Part shown: piece after piece, positions 18,459 through 29,645 of the stretch
Layout of the letters: each line of letters begins with the position of its first letter
Position numbering within the stretch: the first letter of the stretch is position 1
Assembly: GCA_913054475.1 (NCBI GenBank)
Contig: CAJXJF010000006.1
Location: 1-48,858 of the forward strand
Direction: 5' to 3'
DNA from: an uncultured Nitratifractor sp.
Lineage (GTDB): Bacteria > Campylobacterota > Campylobacteria > Campylobacterales > Sulfurovaceae
Length of the DNA: 48,858 nt
Notes under the pieces: model-generated
What the model was told of the DNA's origin: nothing
Database searches by the model: none
Seen by the model: only the letters and a program-made list of their open reading frames with translations
Made by a program: the position numbers and the translations under genes

Positions 18459-19325
18459 ATGGCTCTTGGCAAGGGGCTGGGTGAGATACTCGAAGAGATG
18501 GGCAGAGTCTATGAGAAGGGGCTCGATGTCACTCCTGATGAGTATGCAGGGGATGAGATAGGGGAGATAGATTTAGAGCTCATAGACCCCAATCCATATC
18601 AACCCAGAAAAAGTTTCGACGAAAAGAGTCTCGCGGAGCTGGCGGAGTCTATCAGAATGCACGGTCTGCTACAGCCGGTGGTGCTTTTCCCTTGGGAGGG
18701 TAGATATATACTCATAGCGGGCGAGAGGAGACTCAGAGCCCACAAGATAGCTGGAATACCGAAGATAAAGGCAATCGTGGCCGCTGTCGATTTCGACGAG
18801 AGTCGTATGCGACAGTTGGCTCTGGTAGAAAATATCCAACGAGAGGATCTCAATCCGATGGATCTGGCGCGCTCCTACAAGGAGCTCATAGAGGTACATG
18901 GACTGACGCATGAAGAGCTCTCGGGTATCGTACACAAAAGCAGGTCACAGATAAGCAATACGCTAAGACTCCTAGCACTCGACGACTATGTTGCCCAAAA
19001 GGTGGCTGAAGGGAAGATTACACAAGGACATGCCAAGATTCTGGTATCTCTTCCTGCTCGGGAGCAAAGAATCGTCGCAGATACGGTCATAGGCAGGAGG
19101 CTGAGTGTCAGAGAGACCGAAAGGTTGGTGCAAAACAGTAAGAAGAGAGGAGTCTCCTCTAAAAAGAGTGAGAATATATTCAGACTCGACGAAGAGGCAA
19201 AAGAGCTTCTTGGAGAGATATTTTCGCCTTTTAGACACAAAATACGAAAAAAGAGTGTGGAGTTGATATTTGAGAGTGAGAGCGAGTATGAAAAATTCGT
19301 TTCATTTATGAAAAAGAGAAGCTGA
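18459..19325 (+). CDS. parB: Chromosome partitioning protein ParB/Spo0J
   Basis: 288 residues. The N-terminal CTP-binding/ParB nuclease-like region shows IDLELIDPNPYQPRKSF, LAESIRMHGLLQPV and IAGERRLRAHKIAG. The helix-turn-helix includes LTHEELSGIVHKSRSQISNTLRLLALD, and the C-terminal dimerisation region follows from about residue 225. It binds parS sites near the origin and loads condensin. I found no perfect parS site in this window. The ATG at 18459 lies 4 bases after parA. Confidence 0.97.
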   Translation: MALGKGLGEILEEMGRVYEKGLDVTPDEYAGDEIGEIDLELIDPNPYQPRKSFDEKSLAELAESIRMHGLLQPVVLFPWEGRYILIAGERRLRAHKIAGIPKIKAIVAAVDFDESRMRQLALVENIQREDLNPMDLARSYKELIEVHGLTHEELSGIVHKSRSQISNTLRLLALDDYVAQKVAEGKITQGHAKILVSLPAREQRIVADTVIGRRLSVRETERLVQNSKKRGVSSKKSENIFRLDEEAKELLGEIFSPFRHKIRKKSVELIFESESEYEKFVSFMKKRS

Positions 19326-19394
19326 AGTGGCAGTACTTAAAGCGCCTTTAACTCCGTTGATGATAAAATACCGCAAATTTCGAGAGGAGAGTAG

Positions 19395-19817
19395 ATGCTA
19401 GATTTACATGTATCGTTGATGATTGTGGTGTTGGCGATCTTTTTCTTTCTGCTGGTTCAGCTCAACAAGAGACTCTATGTTCCTTTGTTGAGGTTTATGG
19501 ACAGGAGAGATGAGACGATAGCCAGAGACCTCAAGGATGCCGGGAATCTCAGTAGCGATAGCGAAGAGCTGTTTGCCGAGGCTCAGGCCAATCTGAGCGA
19601 AGCGAAAGCCAAAGCGGCTCAGATGAGGCAGGATGCCATAGAGAAGTGCAAAGAGGAGAATCTCGCCGCTTATGAAAAGAGGCAAGCGGAGCTTGTGGCA
19701 GAGTATGAGAGATTCATGAGTCGCCTCGATGAGGAGAGAGAGGCACTCAGAGGCAGTGTGCTTTCGCAGTTGCCTCTCATCAAAGAGAGTCTGAAAGCCA
19801 AATTCAGCAAAATATGA
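19395..19817 (+). CDS. atpF': ATP synthase F0 subunit b'
   Basis: 140 residues: one N-terminal membrane span (about 7-25) and a long charged coiled coil. It is the second of a heterodimeric pair of peripheral stalk subunits with AtpF. The ATG at 19395 has GAGGAGAG upstream, and a possible -10 element (GATAAAAT, 19362-19369) marks a promoter after parB. Its stop overlaps the next frame as ATGA. Confidence 0.92.
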   Translation: MLDLHVSLMIVVLAIFFFLLVQLNKRLYVPLLRFMDRRDETIARDLKDAGNLSSDSEELFAEAQANLSEAKAKAAQMRQDAIEKCKEENLAAYEKRQAELVAEYERFMSRLDEEREALRGSVLSQLPLIKESLKAKFSKI

Positions 19818-19831
19818 AGCAGGAAGGTGCC

Positions 19832-20380
19832 ATGAAAAAAAGAACCATGATTTTTACAGCTCTCCTTTTGCTTCCCATGCTACTGCTTGGGAATGAAGGG
19901 GGAGAAGGAGGACACTATCTCGCAATAGCGGGTCGGGAATACGATTTCTTACCCAGACTTTTCAACTTCCTGATATTCGCAGGTTTGAGCTATTATCTGA
20001 TAGCCGAGCCTATTAGAGGGTTTTTCGCCTCCAGAAGTGGAAGCATCTCCGCTCAGCTCAAGGAGATCGAAAAGAGACTTCACGAAGCCAAAGAAGCGAG
20101 AGTATCCGCCGAAGAGGCTGTAGTAGAGAGTAGAAAAAAGGCTGAGGAGATTTTGAAAGATACCGAGAAAGAGATCGAGGTAGTTGTCTCTCAATACAAA
20201 GAGGCGGGTGAAAAAGAGTTGGCCAATCTCGAAAAGCAGTTCGAAGAGAAGATGAGACTCGAAGAGAGAAAAATGAGAAGAGAGTTGATTGCAAAACTTC
20301 TCGATGAGAATATATCTACGGATGACATACCCATAACCGGTAGTGCTGTCGTAGAGAAAATATCTGGAAAGGTGGCTTGA
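19832..20380 (+). CDS. atpF: ATP synthase F0 subunit b
   Basis: 182 residues from the ATG at 19832. The frame could also begin at the ATG at 19814 that overlaps the atpF' stop, but AGGAAGG sits just ahead of 19832. A signal-like hydrophobic N-terminus (KKRTMIFTALLLLPMLLLG) precedes the membrane span LFNFLIFAGLSYYLI, and a coiled coil fills the rest. The extra N-terminal hydrophobic segment is a known habit of b subunits in this phylum. With b' it forms the peripheral stalk joining F0 to F1. Confidence 0.9.
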   Translation: MKKRTMIFTALLLLPMLLLGNEGGEGGHYLAIAGREYDFLPRLFNFLIFAGLSYYLIAEPIRGFFASRSGSISAQLKEIEKRLHEAKEARVSAEEAVVESRKKAEEILKDTEKEIEVVVSQYKEAGEKELANLEKQFEEKMRLEERKMRRELIAKLLDENISTDDIPITGSAVVEKISGKVA

Positions 20381-20381
20381 T

Positions 20382-20915
20382 ATGGAAGAGCTCATAGCTA
20401 AGAGATATGCGAAGGCGTTGATGGATCTTTGTGATGAAAAGGCTCTGGGAGATATCATAGCCTCCCTACAGGAGTTCTCCACAACACTCGAGAGTGAAAA
20501 GGCACAAGAGATTGTTGCCAATCCCCTGATAGCATCGAGGGTGAAATTCGAGACACTTGTGGCACCCATGAAAGGCAAGATAGACGAGAAACTATATAGA
20601 CTTCTCGAGATAATGAGTGAGAACGGCAGACTCGATCTGGTACCGGAGCTCGCTTCGATACTCGAATATGAGAGGAAGCTGGCCTCCAAGAGCTTCGTAG
20701 GAAAAATCGAAAGTGACGCTACGCTTGCCGACGAGGATATAAAGCGGCTCGAAAAGAGACTCAGCGAGTACAGCGGAGCGAAAATCGTTCTCGAAAAAGG
20801 TGCGCAAAGAGAGGATGGCTTGAGAGTCGAGGTGGAAGATCTCGGTATAGAGCTCAGTTATTCCAAAGAGAGAGTCAAAGCCGATCTTCTGGCTTTTATT
20901 CAGCAGGCCTTGTAA
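20382..20915 (+). CDS. atpH: ATP synthase F1 subunit delta
   Basis: 177 residues. LIAKRYAKALMDL at the N-terminus and the C-terminal VEDLGIELSYSKERVKADL fit the OSCP/delta family, which ties the b stalk to the top of F1. The ATG is one base after the atpF stop region, so the two are coupled. Confidence 0.95.
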   Translation: MEELIAKRYAKALMDLCDEKALGDIIASLQEFSTTLESEKAQEIVANPLIASRVKFETLVAPMKGKIDEKLYRLLEIMSENGRLDLVPELASILEYERKLASKSFVGKIESDATLADEDIKRLEKRLSEYSGAKIVLEKGAQREDGLRVEVEDLGIELSYSKERVKADLLAFIQQAL

Positions 20916-20945
20916 AAAGAAACAAAAATACAGAAAGGAGTAGAT

Positions 20946-22460
20946 GTGGCAGCGAAATTGCAAGCGGACGAGATCAGTTCCATAATCAAAGAGCGTATAG
21001 AAAACTTTGAGTTGAATGTGGATATCAATGAAGTGGGGAAGGTAATAGGTATCGGTGACGGTATCGCTCAGGTTTACGGATTGAGCAATGTCATGGCCGG
21101 TGAGATGATCGAATTCGAAAATGGTACCAAGGGTATGGTACTCAACCTGGAAGAGGCGAGTGTAGGTATCGTCGTTCTCGGAGAGTACACCGATATCAAA
21201 GAGGGTATGAGCGTCAAGCGTCTTGGTTCGCTTCTTGAAGTGCCGGTTGGAGACGAGGTAGTCGGTCGTATAGTCAATCCTCTCGGTGAGCCTTTGGATG
21301 GAAAAGGTGCGGTCGAGGCCAAGGAGAGGAGGTTCGTCGAGGAGAAGGCACCGGGCATCATGGCTCGTAAGTCGGTACATGAGCCTCTCCAGACAGGTAT
21401 CAAGGCCATAGACGCTCTCGTTCCTGTCGGTAGAGGTCAGCGTGAGCTGATCATCGGTGACAGACAGACTGGTAAAACGACTCTTGCCATCGATACGATT
21501 ATCAACCAGAAAGGACAGGATGTCGTCTGCATCTATGTAGCCATCGGCCAGAAGCAGTCCACAGTCGCATCCATGGTCAAAAAGCTCGAAGAGCACGGCG
21601 CTATGGAATATACCATTGTCGTCAATGCAGGCGCTTCCGATCCTTCGGCGCTTCAGTATCTCGCTCCCTATGCCGGTGTCACTATGGCGGAGTATTTCAG
21701 AGATAACGGCAGACATGCCGTCATATTCTACGATGACCTCTCCAAGCACGCAGTGGCCTACAGAGAGATGTCTCTGATTCTCAGAAGACCTCCAGGCCGT
21801 GAAGCCTATCCTGGGGATGTATTCTATCTACACTCCAGACTTCTCGAAAGAGCAGCGAAACTCAGCGATGAGCTCGGAGCAGGTTCGATTACTGCATTCC
21901 CCATTATCGAGACTCAGGCCGGCGATGTTTCCGCATATATCCCGACGAATGTCATCTCCATTACCGATGGTCAGATATTCCTCGAAACCGATCTCTTCAA
22001 CTCTGGTGTAAGACCTGCTATCAATGTCGGCCTCTCCGTATCCCGTGTCGGTGGTGCGGCGCAGATCAAGGCTATCAAGCAGGTTTCCGGTACATTGAGA
22101 CTCGATCTCGCCTCCTATAGAGAGCTACAGGCCTTCGCACAGTTTGCGAGCGATCTCGACGAGCACAGCAGACACCAACTCGAAAGAGGAACCCGCATGG
22201 TGGAGGTGCTCAAGCAGCCTCCCTACTCTCCTATTCCGGTAGAGAAACAGGTTGTTGTAATATACGCCGGCACCAAGGGTTATCTCGACGATATACCTGC
22301 CTCGGCGGTAACCAAATTCGAGGCGGAGCTCTATTCGTTTATGGATAGTAAATACTCCAATATTCTCGAAAGTATCAGAGAGTCCAAAAAACTCGATACT
22401 GATACCGAAGAGGAGCTGGAAAAAGCGCTTGAGGATTTCAAGTCACAGTTTGTAGCGTAA
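20946..22460 (+). CDS. atpA: ATP synthase F1 subunit alpha
   Basis: 504 residues, the usual length. Walker [25 protein letters not shown], and [13 protein letters not shown] with the arginine finger are present. The start is GTG at 20946, with AAAGGAG upstream; the overlapping ATG at 20944 is out of frame. It forms the non-catalytic nucleotide sites of the hexamer. Confidence 0.99.
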   Translation: MAAKLQADEISSIIKERIENFELNVDINEVGKVIGIGDGIAQVYGLSNVMAGEMIEFENGTKGMVLNLEEASVGIVVLGEYTDIKEGMSVKRLGSLLEVPVGDEVVGRIVNPLGEPLDGKGAVEAKERRFVEEKAPGIMARKSVHEPLQTGIKAIDALVPVGRGQRELIIGDRQTGKTTLAIDTIINQKGQDVVCIYVAIGQKQSTVASMVKKLEEHGAMEYTIVVNAGASDPSALQYLAPYAGVTMAEYFRDNGRHAVIFYDDLSKHAVAYREMSLILRRPPGREAYPGDVFYLHSRLLERAAKLSDELGAGSITAFPIIETQAGDVSAYIPTNVISITDGQIFLETDLFNSGVRPAINVGLSVSRVGGAAQIKAIKQVSGTLRLDLASYRELQAFAQFASDLDEHSRHQLERGTRMVEVLKQPPYSPIPVEKQVVVIYAGTKGYLDDIPASAVTKFEAELYSFMDSKYSNILESIRESKKLDTDTEEELEKALEDFKSQFVA

Positions 22461-22470
22461 AGGCTTAAAT

Positions 22471-24779
<2,309 letters not shown>

Positions 24780-24795
24780 GCCCTAAAGGATAATC

Positions 24796-25182
24796 ATGAA
24801 CACTATGAAGCTTGAGATTGTGACCCCTACGGGTCTAATCTATGACGGCGAAACGAAAATGGTTACTCTTCCGGGTAAGGAGGGGGAGTTTGGTGTGCTT
24901 CCCGAGCACGCCTCTCTCGTATCTCTCCTCGATGCCGGATTGATAACTGTAGAGACAGCTGATGGCAAAGAGATAATCGTCGCCATAAACGGCGGTTATG
25001 TCAAGGTGGATGAAAACAAGGTCAGCTGTATCGTCGATGGTGCCGTATTGATAAGCGACGAAGAGGGAAGCATTAGCGAAAGTCTCGAAGAGGCAAAAGA
25101 GCTTCTGCAAAAAGCACAATCCTCCGATGTCGCTATCGCTACGGCTGTCAGCAGAGTGGAATCGATCAAAAAGTCTTACTGA
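24796..25182 (+). CDS. atpC: ATP synthase F1 subunit epsilon
   Basis: 128 residues. MKLEIVTPTGLIYDGE, LPGKEGEFGVLPEHASLVSLL and the following NGGYVKVDENKVS match the beta-sandwich domain; a short helical tail follows. It couples the rotor and can inhibit hydrolysis. AAAGGA lies before the ATG at 24796. It ends the F1 genes and runs straight into exbB. Confidence 0.96.
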   Translation: MNTMKLEIVTPTGLIYDGETKMVTLPGKEGEFGVLPEHASLVSLLDAGLITVETADGKEIIVAINGGYVKVDENKVSCIVDGAVLISDEEGSISESLEEAKELLQKAQSSDVAIATAVSRVESIKKSY

Positions 25183-25183
25183 A

Positions 25184-25768
25184 GTGGGTTTTTTCCGATT
25201 TCTCTCAGACTATCTCGCCAATGGAAGCGCCGTTACGATTATCGTCGTATCGGTTCTCTCCATCTATTTTGTATATAGCGTGTGGCTTTTCGTATATCGC
25301 TATAGAGTACTCTCCCAAAGGATAGATATAGAGTCGCGCTCACTGACCAAGCTCTACATGGGTCTTTCGTCAGGTGTTTCCAAAAACTCCATGCTCTTTA
25401 GATATATACAAAAGGTCGATACTCCTGTTGCACAGATGATGAACGCCGCTATAAACGATTCGGTCAGAAATGCTACGAAGGGTCTTACCCAACTCTCGAT
25501 AATGGCATCCACTTCTCCTTTTGTCGGTCTCTTCGGTACGGTTGTGGGAATTTTGGAAGCCTTCAGCAGACTCAGTCTGCAAAAGAGTGCCTCACTCTCC
25601 GTGGTCGCTCCCGCTATCAGCGAAGCTCTCGTAGCTACGGCCATTGGAATATTCGTGGCTATCTTCGCCTATACATTTCATCTGATACTCAAGCGCATGG
25701 CGTATGAGCTTCAGTCTCTTATGCAGTCGGAGTCGGAGATAGTGTTAGCCCAAAGTGCACGGGAGTGA
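25184..25768 (+). CDS. exbB: ExbB/TolQ-like proton channel protein
   Basis: 194 residues from a GTG at 25184, one base after the atpC stop. The frame extends back to an ATG at 25127 inside atpC, but that adds sequence unlike the family. There are three hydrophobic spans: about 15-35, about 100-120 (STSPFVGLFGTVVGILEAF) and about 140-165 (ISEALVATAIGIFVAIFAYTF). These are the hallmark segments of MotA/TolQ/ExbB. With ExbD it forms the proton-driven motor for the TonB/TolA-like protein downstream. No clear Shine-Dalgarno site is seen, so translation is probably coupled to atpC. Confidence 0.92.
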   Translation: MGFFRFLSDYLANGSAVTIIVVSVLSIYFVYSVWLFVYRYRVLSQRIDIESRSLTKLYMGLSSGVSKNSMLFRYIQKVDTPVAQMMNAAINDSVRNATKGLTQLSIMASTSPFVGLFGTVVGILEAFSRLSLQKSASLSVVAPAISEALVATAIGIFVAIFAYTFHLILKRMAYELQSLMQSESEIVLAQSARE

Positions 25769-25772
25769 TGTC

Positions 25773-26159
25773 TTGTTCAAGTGGGACGAAAATCCGGACC
25801 TCAATATAACTCCTTTCGTCGATGTTATGTTGGTACTCATGGCCATACTAATGGTCACTGCTCCCACGATTGTCTATCAGGAGAAGATTACTCTTCCCAG
25901 CGGTACGAAGAGCAATCAAACCCGTAAAAATCCACCTCTGACGATTAGAATGGATAGAAAGCGAAGAGTATATCTGGGCAGCAATGTCTATGAACTCAAA
26001 AGTTTCGCATCCGCTTTTATCCTCAAGGCATCTTCATATAGTGCGGATAGTGATGTCTTCATACGGGCGGATAGAAGTCTAAGATATGCCGATGTGATAC
26101 TGCTGCTGAAAATTATCAAAGAGAGCGGTTTTAGACATGTCTCTCTGATAACGGAATGA
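25773..26159 (+). CDS. exbD: ExbD/TolR-like motor protein
   Basis: 128 residues from a TTG at 25773; a GTG at 25755 in the same frame is possible. GGGAG lies 7 bases ahead of the TTG, and the resulting start FKWDENPDLNITPFVDVMLV is family-like. DVMLVLMAILMVTAP is the single span with the essential aspartate (NITPFVDV). The rest is periplasmic. It works with ExbB, and its stop overlaps the next gene (ATGATG). Confidence 0.92.
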   Translation: MFKWDENPDLNITPFVDVMLVLMAILMVTAPTIVYQEKITLPSGTKSNQTRKNPPLTIRMDRKRRVYLGSNVYELKSFASAFILKASSYSADSDVFIRADRSLRYADVILLLKIIKESGFRHVSLITE

Positions 26160-26854
26160 TGAGAGAGAAACTCATAGCGCTCGCCGTGTCGCTTGTAGCC
26201 TACATTACCGTTGTCGTCTCAGCCTACTATCTTTTCGCCTACAGAGCTACACGAGAGAGAGCGGTGCATTTTGTCGAAAAGAATTCCCAAAGCATAAAGG
26301 TGAGCCTCGCAGATGAAAAAAGAGCCCGAAAAAGAAGTGTCAGGAAAGATAGAAAAGTTCGAAAGAGAGTGAAAAAAAAGATCAACAAAAGAGTACCTCA
26401 TAAGAAAAAAATCAAGAGCAAGAGAGGGAAAAGGCCCCGAAAAAAGATAGAGAAAAAGAGTATTCACAGAAAAAGGCCAGATACAAAAAGCCTCTTTTCA
26501 AAAATTTCACATGCAAGCGATACGAAAAAGGAGAGCTCCGCTCCCGTGGCCCGTAAGAGTCTGAAAAAGAGCTCCAAAGAGGCAAAGGGTATTGTCAATA
26601 AATATCTGGCGGGAGTCGAGAGGAGACTCAAGGGCTGGCCTGCACAGGTAAATTTCGCCGGTGAAGAGATAGATGTATATCTCAAAATTTACGCAAGCGG
26701 CAAATTCGAGTATAAAATTCTCAAATTTTCCGACAACCGGGAGTTCAACGATGCCCTCGTAGCCTATCTCGATACACTTCGAAGAAGTGGTTTCGACCCT
26801 CACGATAGGAAGAGGCCCTATGAAATAGAGGTCAAATTTATAGCTCATGATTGA
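26156..26854 (+). CDS. TonB/TolA-like energy transducer
   Basis: 232 residues. One N-terminal membrane anchor (about 6-28) is followed by a Lys/Arg-rich spacer (about 55-115: RKRSVRKDRKVRKRVKKK and similar) and a C-terminal domain (about 145-232: WPAQVNFAGEEIDVYLKIYASGKFEYKIL) that resembles the TonB/TolA C-terminal fold. The spacer has almost none of the proline expected for TonB and lacks the alanine/lysine helix of TolA. Its place between exbD and tolB points to a TolA role in outer membrane constriction. This order is the norm in Campylobacterota. Confidence 0.85.
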   Translation: MMREKLIALAVSLVAYITVVVSAYYLFAYRATRERAVHFVEKNSQSIKVSLADEKRARKRSVRKDRKVRKRVKKKINKRVPHKKKIKSKRGKRPRKKIEKKSIHRKRPDTKSLFSKISHASDTKKESSAPVARKSLKKSSKEAKGIVNKYLAGVERRLKGWPAQVNFAGEEIDVYLKIYASGKFEYKILKFSDNREFNDALVAYLDTLRRSGFDPHDRKRPYEIEVKFIAHD

Positions 26855-26884
26855 AGCTTCATAACCCTTTCAGTATAGCGAAGA

Positions 26885-26890
26885 TATAAT
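26885..26890 (+). promoter_or_regulatory. -10 box upstream of tolB
   Basis: TATAAT at 26885-26890, after AAGA, lies 28 bases before the tolB ATG at 26919, in the 64-base gap after the TonB/TolA-like gene. It may give tolB-cpoB a promoter independent of the ATP synthase unit. Confidence 0.6.
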
Positions 26891-26918
26891 ATTGGAAAAT
26901 ATCAACTCGAAGGTTCCT

Positions 26919-28154
26919 ATGAGATATCTTTTGCTGATTATATTTGTGTGTATGAAGATCTTTGCGGTCGATGCGGTTTTGAAGATAGAGAAAGATGTGG
27001 ATGAGAGGGCCAATATCGCCGTAGTGGATGCTTCGGACTCTTTAGATAGACATAGCAGAAAGATATTCGATATATTCATGGCGGATTTCAGACTCAGCGC
27101 TCACTTCAAAGTCTCCCGTGACTATCTCGAAGATAGCTTCTCGAGAAGTCTAGCTCCCGACTTGAGAAAGTATGACTATGTTTTGAAGTATCTATACAGT
27201 GAAAACAAATCTGGTGCGGAGTTGAAAGTCAGATTGTTCAGAGGTGGCAACTCGTCTATGGTATTCGAGAGTAGATATCATATAGCCTTGGCTTCGAAAT
27301 ATCCCTTTCTCGTCCACAAGGCGGTAAGCGAAATCAACGACGCCTTGGGCTACAAATCGGTATCCTGGCTCAACAGATATGTCGTACTTTCGAGATATAT
27401 CGGCAAGAAGAGGAGTGAAATAGTACTTGCGGACTGTACTTTCCACTACAAAAAGGCGATTATCAAAGGCGGACTTTCCATCTTTCCCAAATGGGGAGAC
27501 AGCCGACAGACTACACTCTACTATACCGATTACAATGGTGAGCTTCCGATACTCTACCGTCTGGACCTGCGTACGGGCAAAAGGGTCAAACTTCTCGATT
27601 CGCAGGGTATGCTCGTATGCTCGGATGTGAGCGATGACGGCAAAAGGGTTCTTTTGACCATGGCACCGGACGGTCAGCCCGATATATACGAATATGATAT
27701 GCTCAGTCGAAATCTCAAAAGAATAACCTTCTTTTCCGGTATCGATGTAAACGGCAAATATGCCGATGATGGAAAGAGTGTGGTATTCGTCTCCAACAGA
27801 ATGGGATATCCCAACATATATATAAAGAGTCTCGATGGCAACGATGTCAGGCAACTGGTCTTTTTCGGCAAAAACAACAACTCCTGCGATACATACGGAA
27901 ACAGAATCGTATTCTCTTCGAAAGAGGATATGAAGAACTACAATCTTTTCATAATAAACAGTGACGGCAGCGCTCCTAGGCCCATTACCGCGGGAGGTGT
28001 CAACCAGTTTCCCCGTTTCTCTCCAAACGGTGATATCGTACAGTACATAAAGCGTGATAGGGGTGGAAACGCGATTGGCTATATAGGTCTGACGACGGGG
28101 CAGTCACTGCTCTTTCCGATGGGAGTGGAGAGAATACAGTCGATAGACTGGTAG
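26919..28154 (+). CDS. tolB: Tol-Pal system protein TolB
   Basis: 411 residues from the ATG at 26919; the open frame reaches back to a TTG at 26892 that would spoil the signal peptide. The signal is RYLLLIIFVCMKIFAVDA. An N-terminal alpha/beta domain is followed by a six-bladed propeller with WD-like repeats (DVSDDGKRVLLT, YADDGKSVVFVSNRMGYPNIY, RFSPNGDIVQYI). TolB is periplasmic and normally docks to Pal. In this cluster the gene directly after tolB is cpoB, not pal. Confidence 0.93.
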   Translation: MRYLLLIIFVCMKIFAVDAVLKIEKDVDERANIAVVDASDSLDRHSRKIFDIFMADFRLSAHFKVSRDYLEDSFSRSLAPDLRKYDYVLKYLYSENKSGAELKVRLFRGGNSSMVFESRYHIALASKYPFLVHKAVSEINDALGYKSVSWLNRYVVLSRYIGKKRSEIVLADCTFHYKKAIIKGGLSIFPKWGDSRQTTLYYTDYNGELPILYRLDLRTGKRVKLLDSQGMLVCSDVSDDGKRVLLTMAPDGQPDIYEYDMLSRNLKRITFFSGIDVNGKYADDGKSVVFVSNRMGYPNIYIKSLDGNDVRQLVFFGKNNNSCDTYGNRIVFSSKEDMKNYNLFIINSDGSAPRPITAGGVNQFPRFSPNGDIVQYIKRDRGGNAIGYIGLTTGQSLLFPMGVERIQSIDW

Positions 28155-28163
28155 GAGGAATAT

Positions 28164-28937
28164 ATGGGACTGATAAAAACGGCACTCTGTACATTGGCGA
28201 TATTTTCAGCACTCACCGCCGAGCCTTCGGTTTATGCACGGGCACACTCCACTACAGGAGGTGGTGCTTCTGTTTACGCTTTGCGTCAGCAGGTGGCAGC
28301 TCTGAAAGAGGAGGTGGAGGGGCTCAAAAGTATCGTACAGGGACTCTCCGACAGGATGCGCACAGGTGCATCGTCCGAGAAAAAGGGGAGTGTGGATATC
28401 TCCGAACTCGAAGCCCTGAAAGAGAGAGTGGCGAGACTGGAAAAACGCTATGGTGTTGAGAGCTCGAAGAGTACAGCCGCACCGAAGGCTCAAAGATTAT
28501 CGAAGAAGAGCATTGTACATAGAAGCCCCCAAAGCCCCGTAGCCGTTAAAAAGAGCGGTCCGGGGGGCGGACTCGAGAGTGCAAAATCGTCCGTACTATA
28601 CAGTAGGGGGGTGATTCTCTTCGGCAAAAAGCACTATGCCGAGGCGAAAAAGAGGTTCGAGATTCTGCTCAGGCGAAACTACAAACCCGCCGCTTCGAGT
28701 TTCTATATGGGAGAGATAGCATATAGAAGCGGAAGATACAGAGATGCCATCAAATATTACCAGAAGAGCGCCGAATTGAACGAAAATGCCGCCTATATGG
28801 ACAGGCTGCTGCTTCATACGGGTATATCGCTCGAAAACGAAGGCGAAAAGGGGCAGGCGAAAAAATTCTATCAGGCGATAGTGGATGCCTATCCTGGAAC
28901 CAGCAGCGCGAAAGTAGCCAAAAAGCATCTTAGATAG
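28164..28937 (+). CDS. cpoB: CpoB/YbgF-like coiled-coil TPR protein
   Basis: 257 residues. A signal peptide (about 1-25) precedes a coiled coil (about 35-95: LRQQVAALKEEVEGLKSIVQGL) and, after a basic spacer, C-terminal TPR repeats (about 140-257: YSRGVILFGKKHYAEAKKRF and AKKFYQAIVDAYPGTSSA). CpoB tunes peptidoglycan synthesis with the Tol machinery at division. The ATG has GGAGGAAT upstream. It is 9 bases after tolB. Confidence 0.88.
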   Translation: MGLIKTALCTLAIFSALTAEPSVYARAHSTTGGGASVYALRQQVAALKEEVEGLKSIVQGLSDRMRTGASSEKKGSVDISELEALKERVARLEKRYGVESSKSTAAPKAQRLSKKSIVHRSPQSPVAVKKSGPGGGLESAKSSVLYSRGVILFGKKHYAEAKKRFEILLRRNYKPAASSFYMGEIAYRSGRYRDAIKYYQKSAELNENAAYMDRLLLHTGISLENEGEKGQAKKFYQAIVDAYPGTSSAKVAKKHLR

Positions 28938-29045
28938 TCTCTTGGAGCATCTTTTATTCAGCTTTTGTTAAGCTGTGAAAGATAAAATGCATATTTACGG
29001 AATTTTCACAAGAGAGTTTCGGCAATAACGAAAAGGAAAAAATAG

Positions 29046-29549
29046 ATGACAATCGAACAGGAAAACAGTGTAGTAGGCATAGAATACGAGCTCAGAGAAG
29101 AGGGTGGAGATACGGTACTCGACAGCAACAAGGGAGCGGCCCCCTTGGAGTTCGTGATGGGTAAAGGGCGTATCATACCGGGTCTGGAGAACGGACTTGT
29201 CGGTATGAGTAGCGGTGAGAGCAAAACTATCACCGTAAAGGCAGCCGATGCCTACGGCGAGTATGACCCTGAAGCGACACAGACTCTCCCTAAAGAGCAG
29301 TTCGAAGGTATAGACCTGCAGAAGGGAATGGCCCTCTACGGACAGGGAGAGAATGGTCAGACTATCCAGGTGAGTGTAAAAGATTTCGATGACGAGAGCG
29401 TTACGATAGATTTCAACCACCCTATGGCCGGCAAGAATCTACAGTTTGATGTGACCGTTACGAGTGTAAGACCTGCTACAGAAGAGGAGATTCTCAGCGG
29501 TGAGGTCGGTGGCGGCTGTATGGATGGAAGCTGCGGCTGCGGACATTGA
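29046..29549 (+). CDS. slyD: FKBP-type peptidyl-prolyl isomerase SlyD
   Basis: 167 residues. VVGIEYELREEGGDTVLDSN, LEFVMGKGRIIPGLENGLVGM and AYGEYDPEATQTLPKEQF match SlyD, with the insert-in-flap domain (about 70-125). The C-terminal tail CMDGSCGCGH is a short metal-binding segment, much shorter than the His-rich tail of E. coli SlyD. It acts as a chaperone and nickel carrier for hydrogenase maturation in other bacteria. AAAAGGAAAAAA lies before the ATG. A -10-like GATAAAAT is at 28981-28988. Confidence 0.95.
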   Translation: MTIEQENSVVGIEYELREEGGDTVLDSNKGAAPLEFVMGKGRIIPGLENGLVGMSSGESKTITVKAADAYGEYDPEATQTLPKEQFEGIDLQKGMALYGQGENGQTIQVSVKDFDDESVTIDFNHPMAGKNLQFDVTVTSVRPATEEEILSGEVGGGCMDGSCGCGH

Positions 29550-29566
29550 GGCTCGAGCACTGCTTC

Positions 29567-29587
29567 GCGATACCTTTGCGGTATCGC
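29567..29587 (+). terminator. Hairpin after slyD
   Basis: GCGATACC and GGTATCGC form a perfect 8-base-pair stem with a 5-base loop, 18 bases after the slyD stop. No run of T follows at once; a pyrimidine-rich stretch does. It probably ends the ATP synthase/Tol/slyD transcription block, and the next gene differs sharply in base composition. Confidence 0.6.
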
Positions 29588-29645
29588 AACTCCCCGTTTC
29601 TATCTTTCTTGCCGGACAATTTCAATTTTCTCGAAGGGTTTTGTC

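Noticed and set aside
28959-28975. CAGCTT-TTGTT-AAGCTG hairpin between cpoB and slyD as a terminator
   Set aside because: The stem is only 6 base pairs and no T-run follows; slyD is probably read on from upstream or from its own weak promoter.
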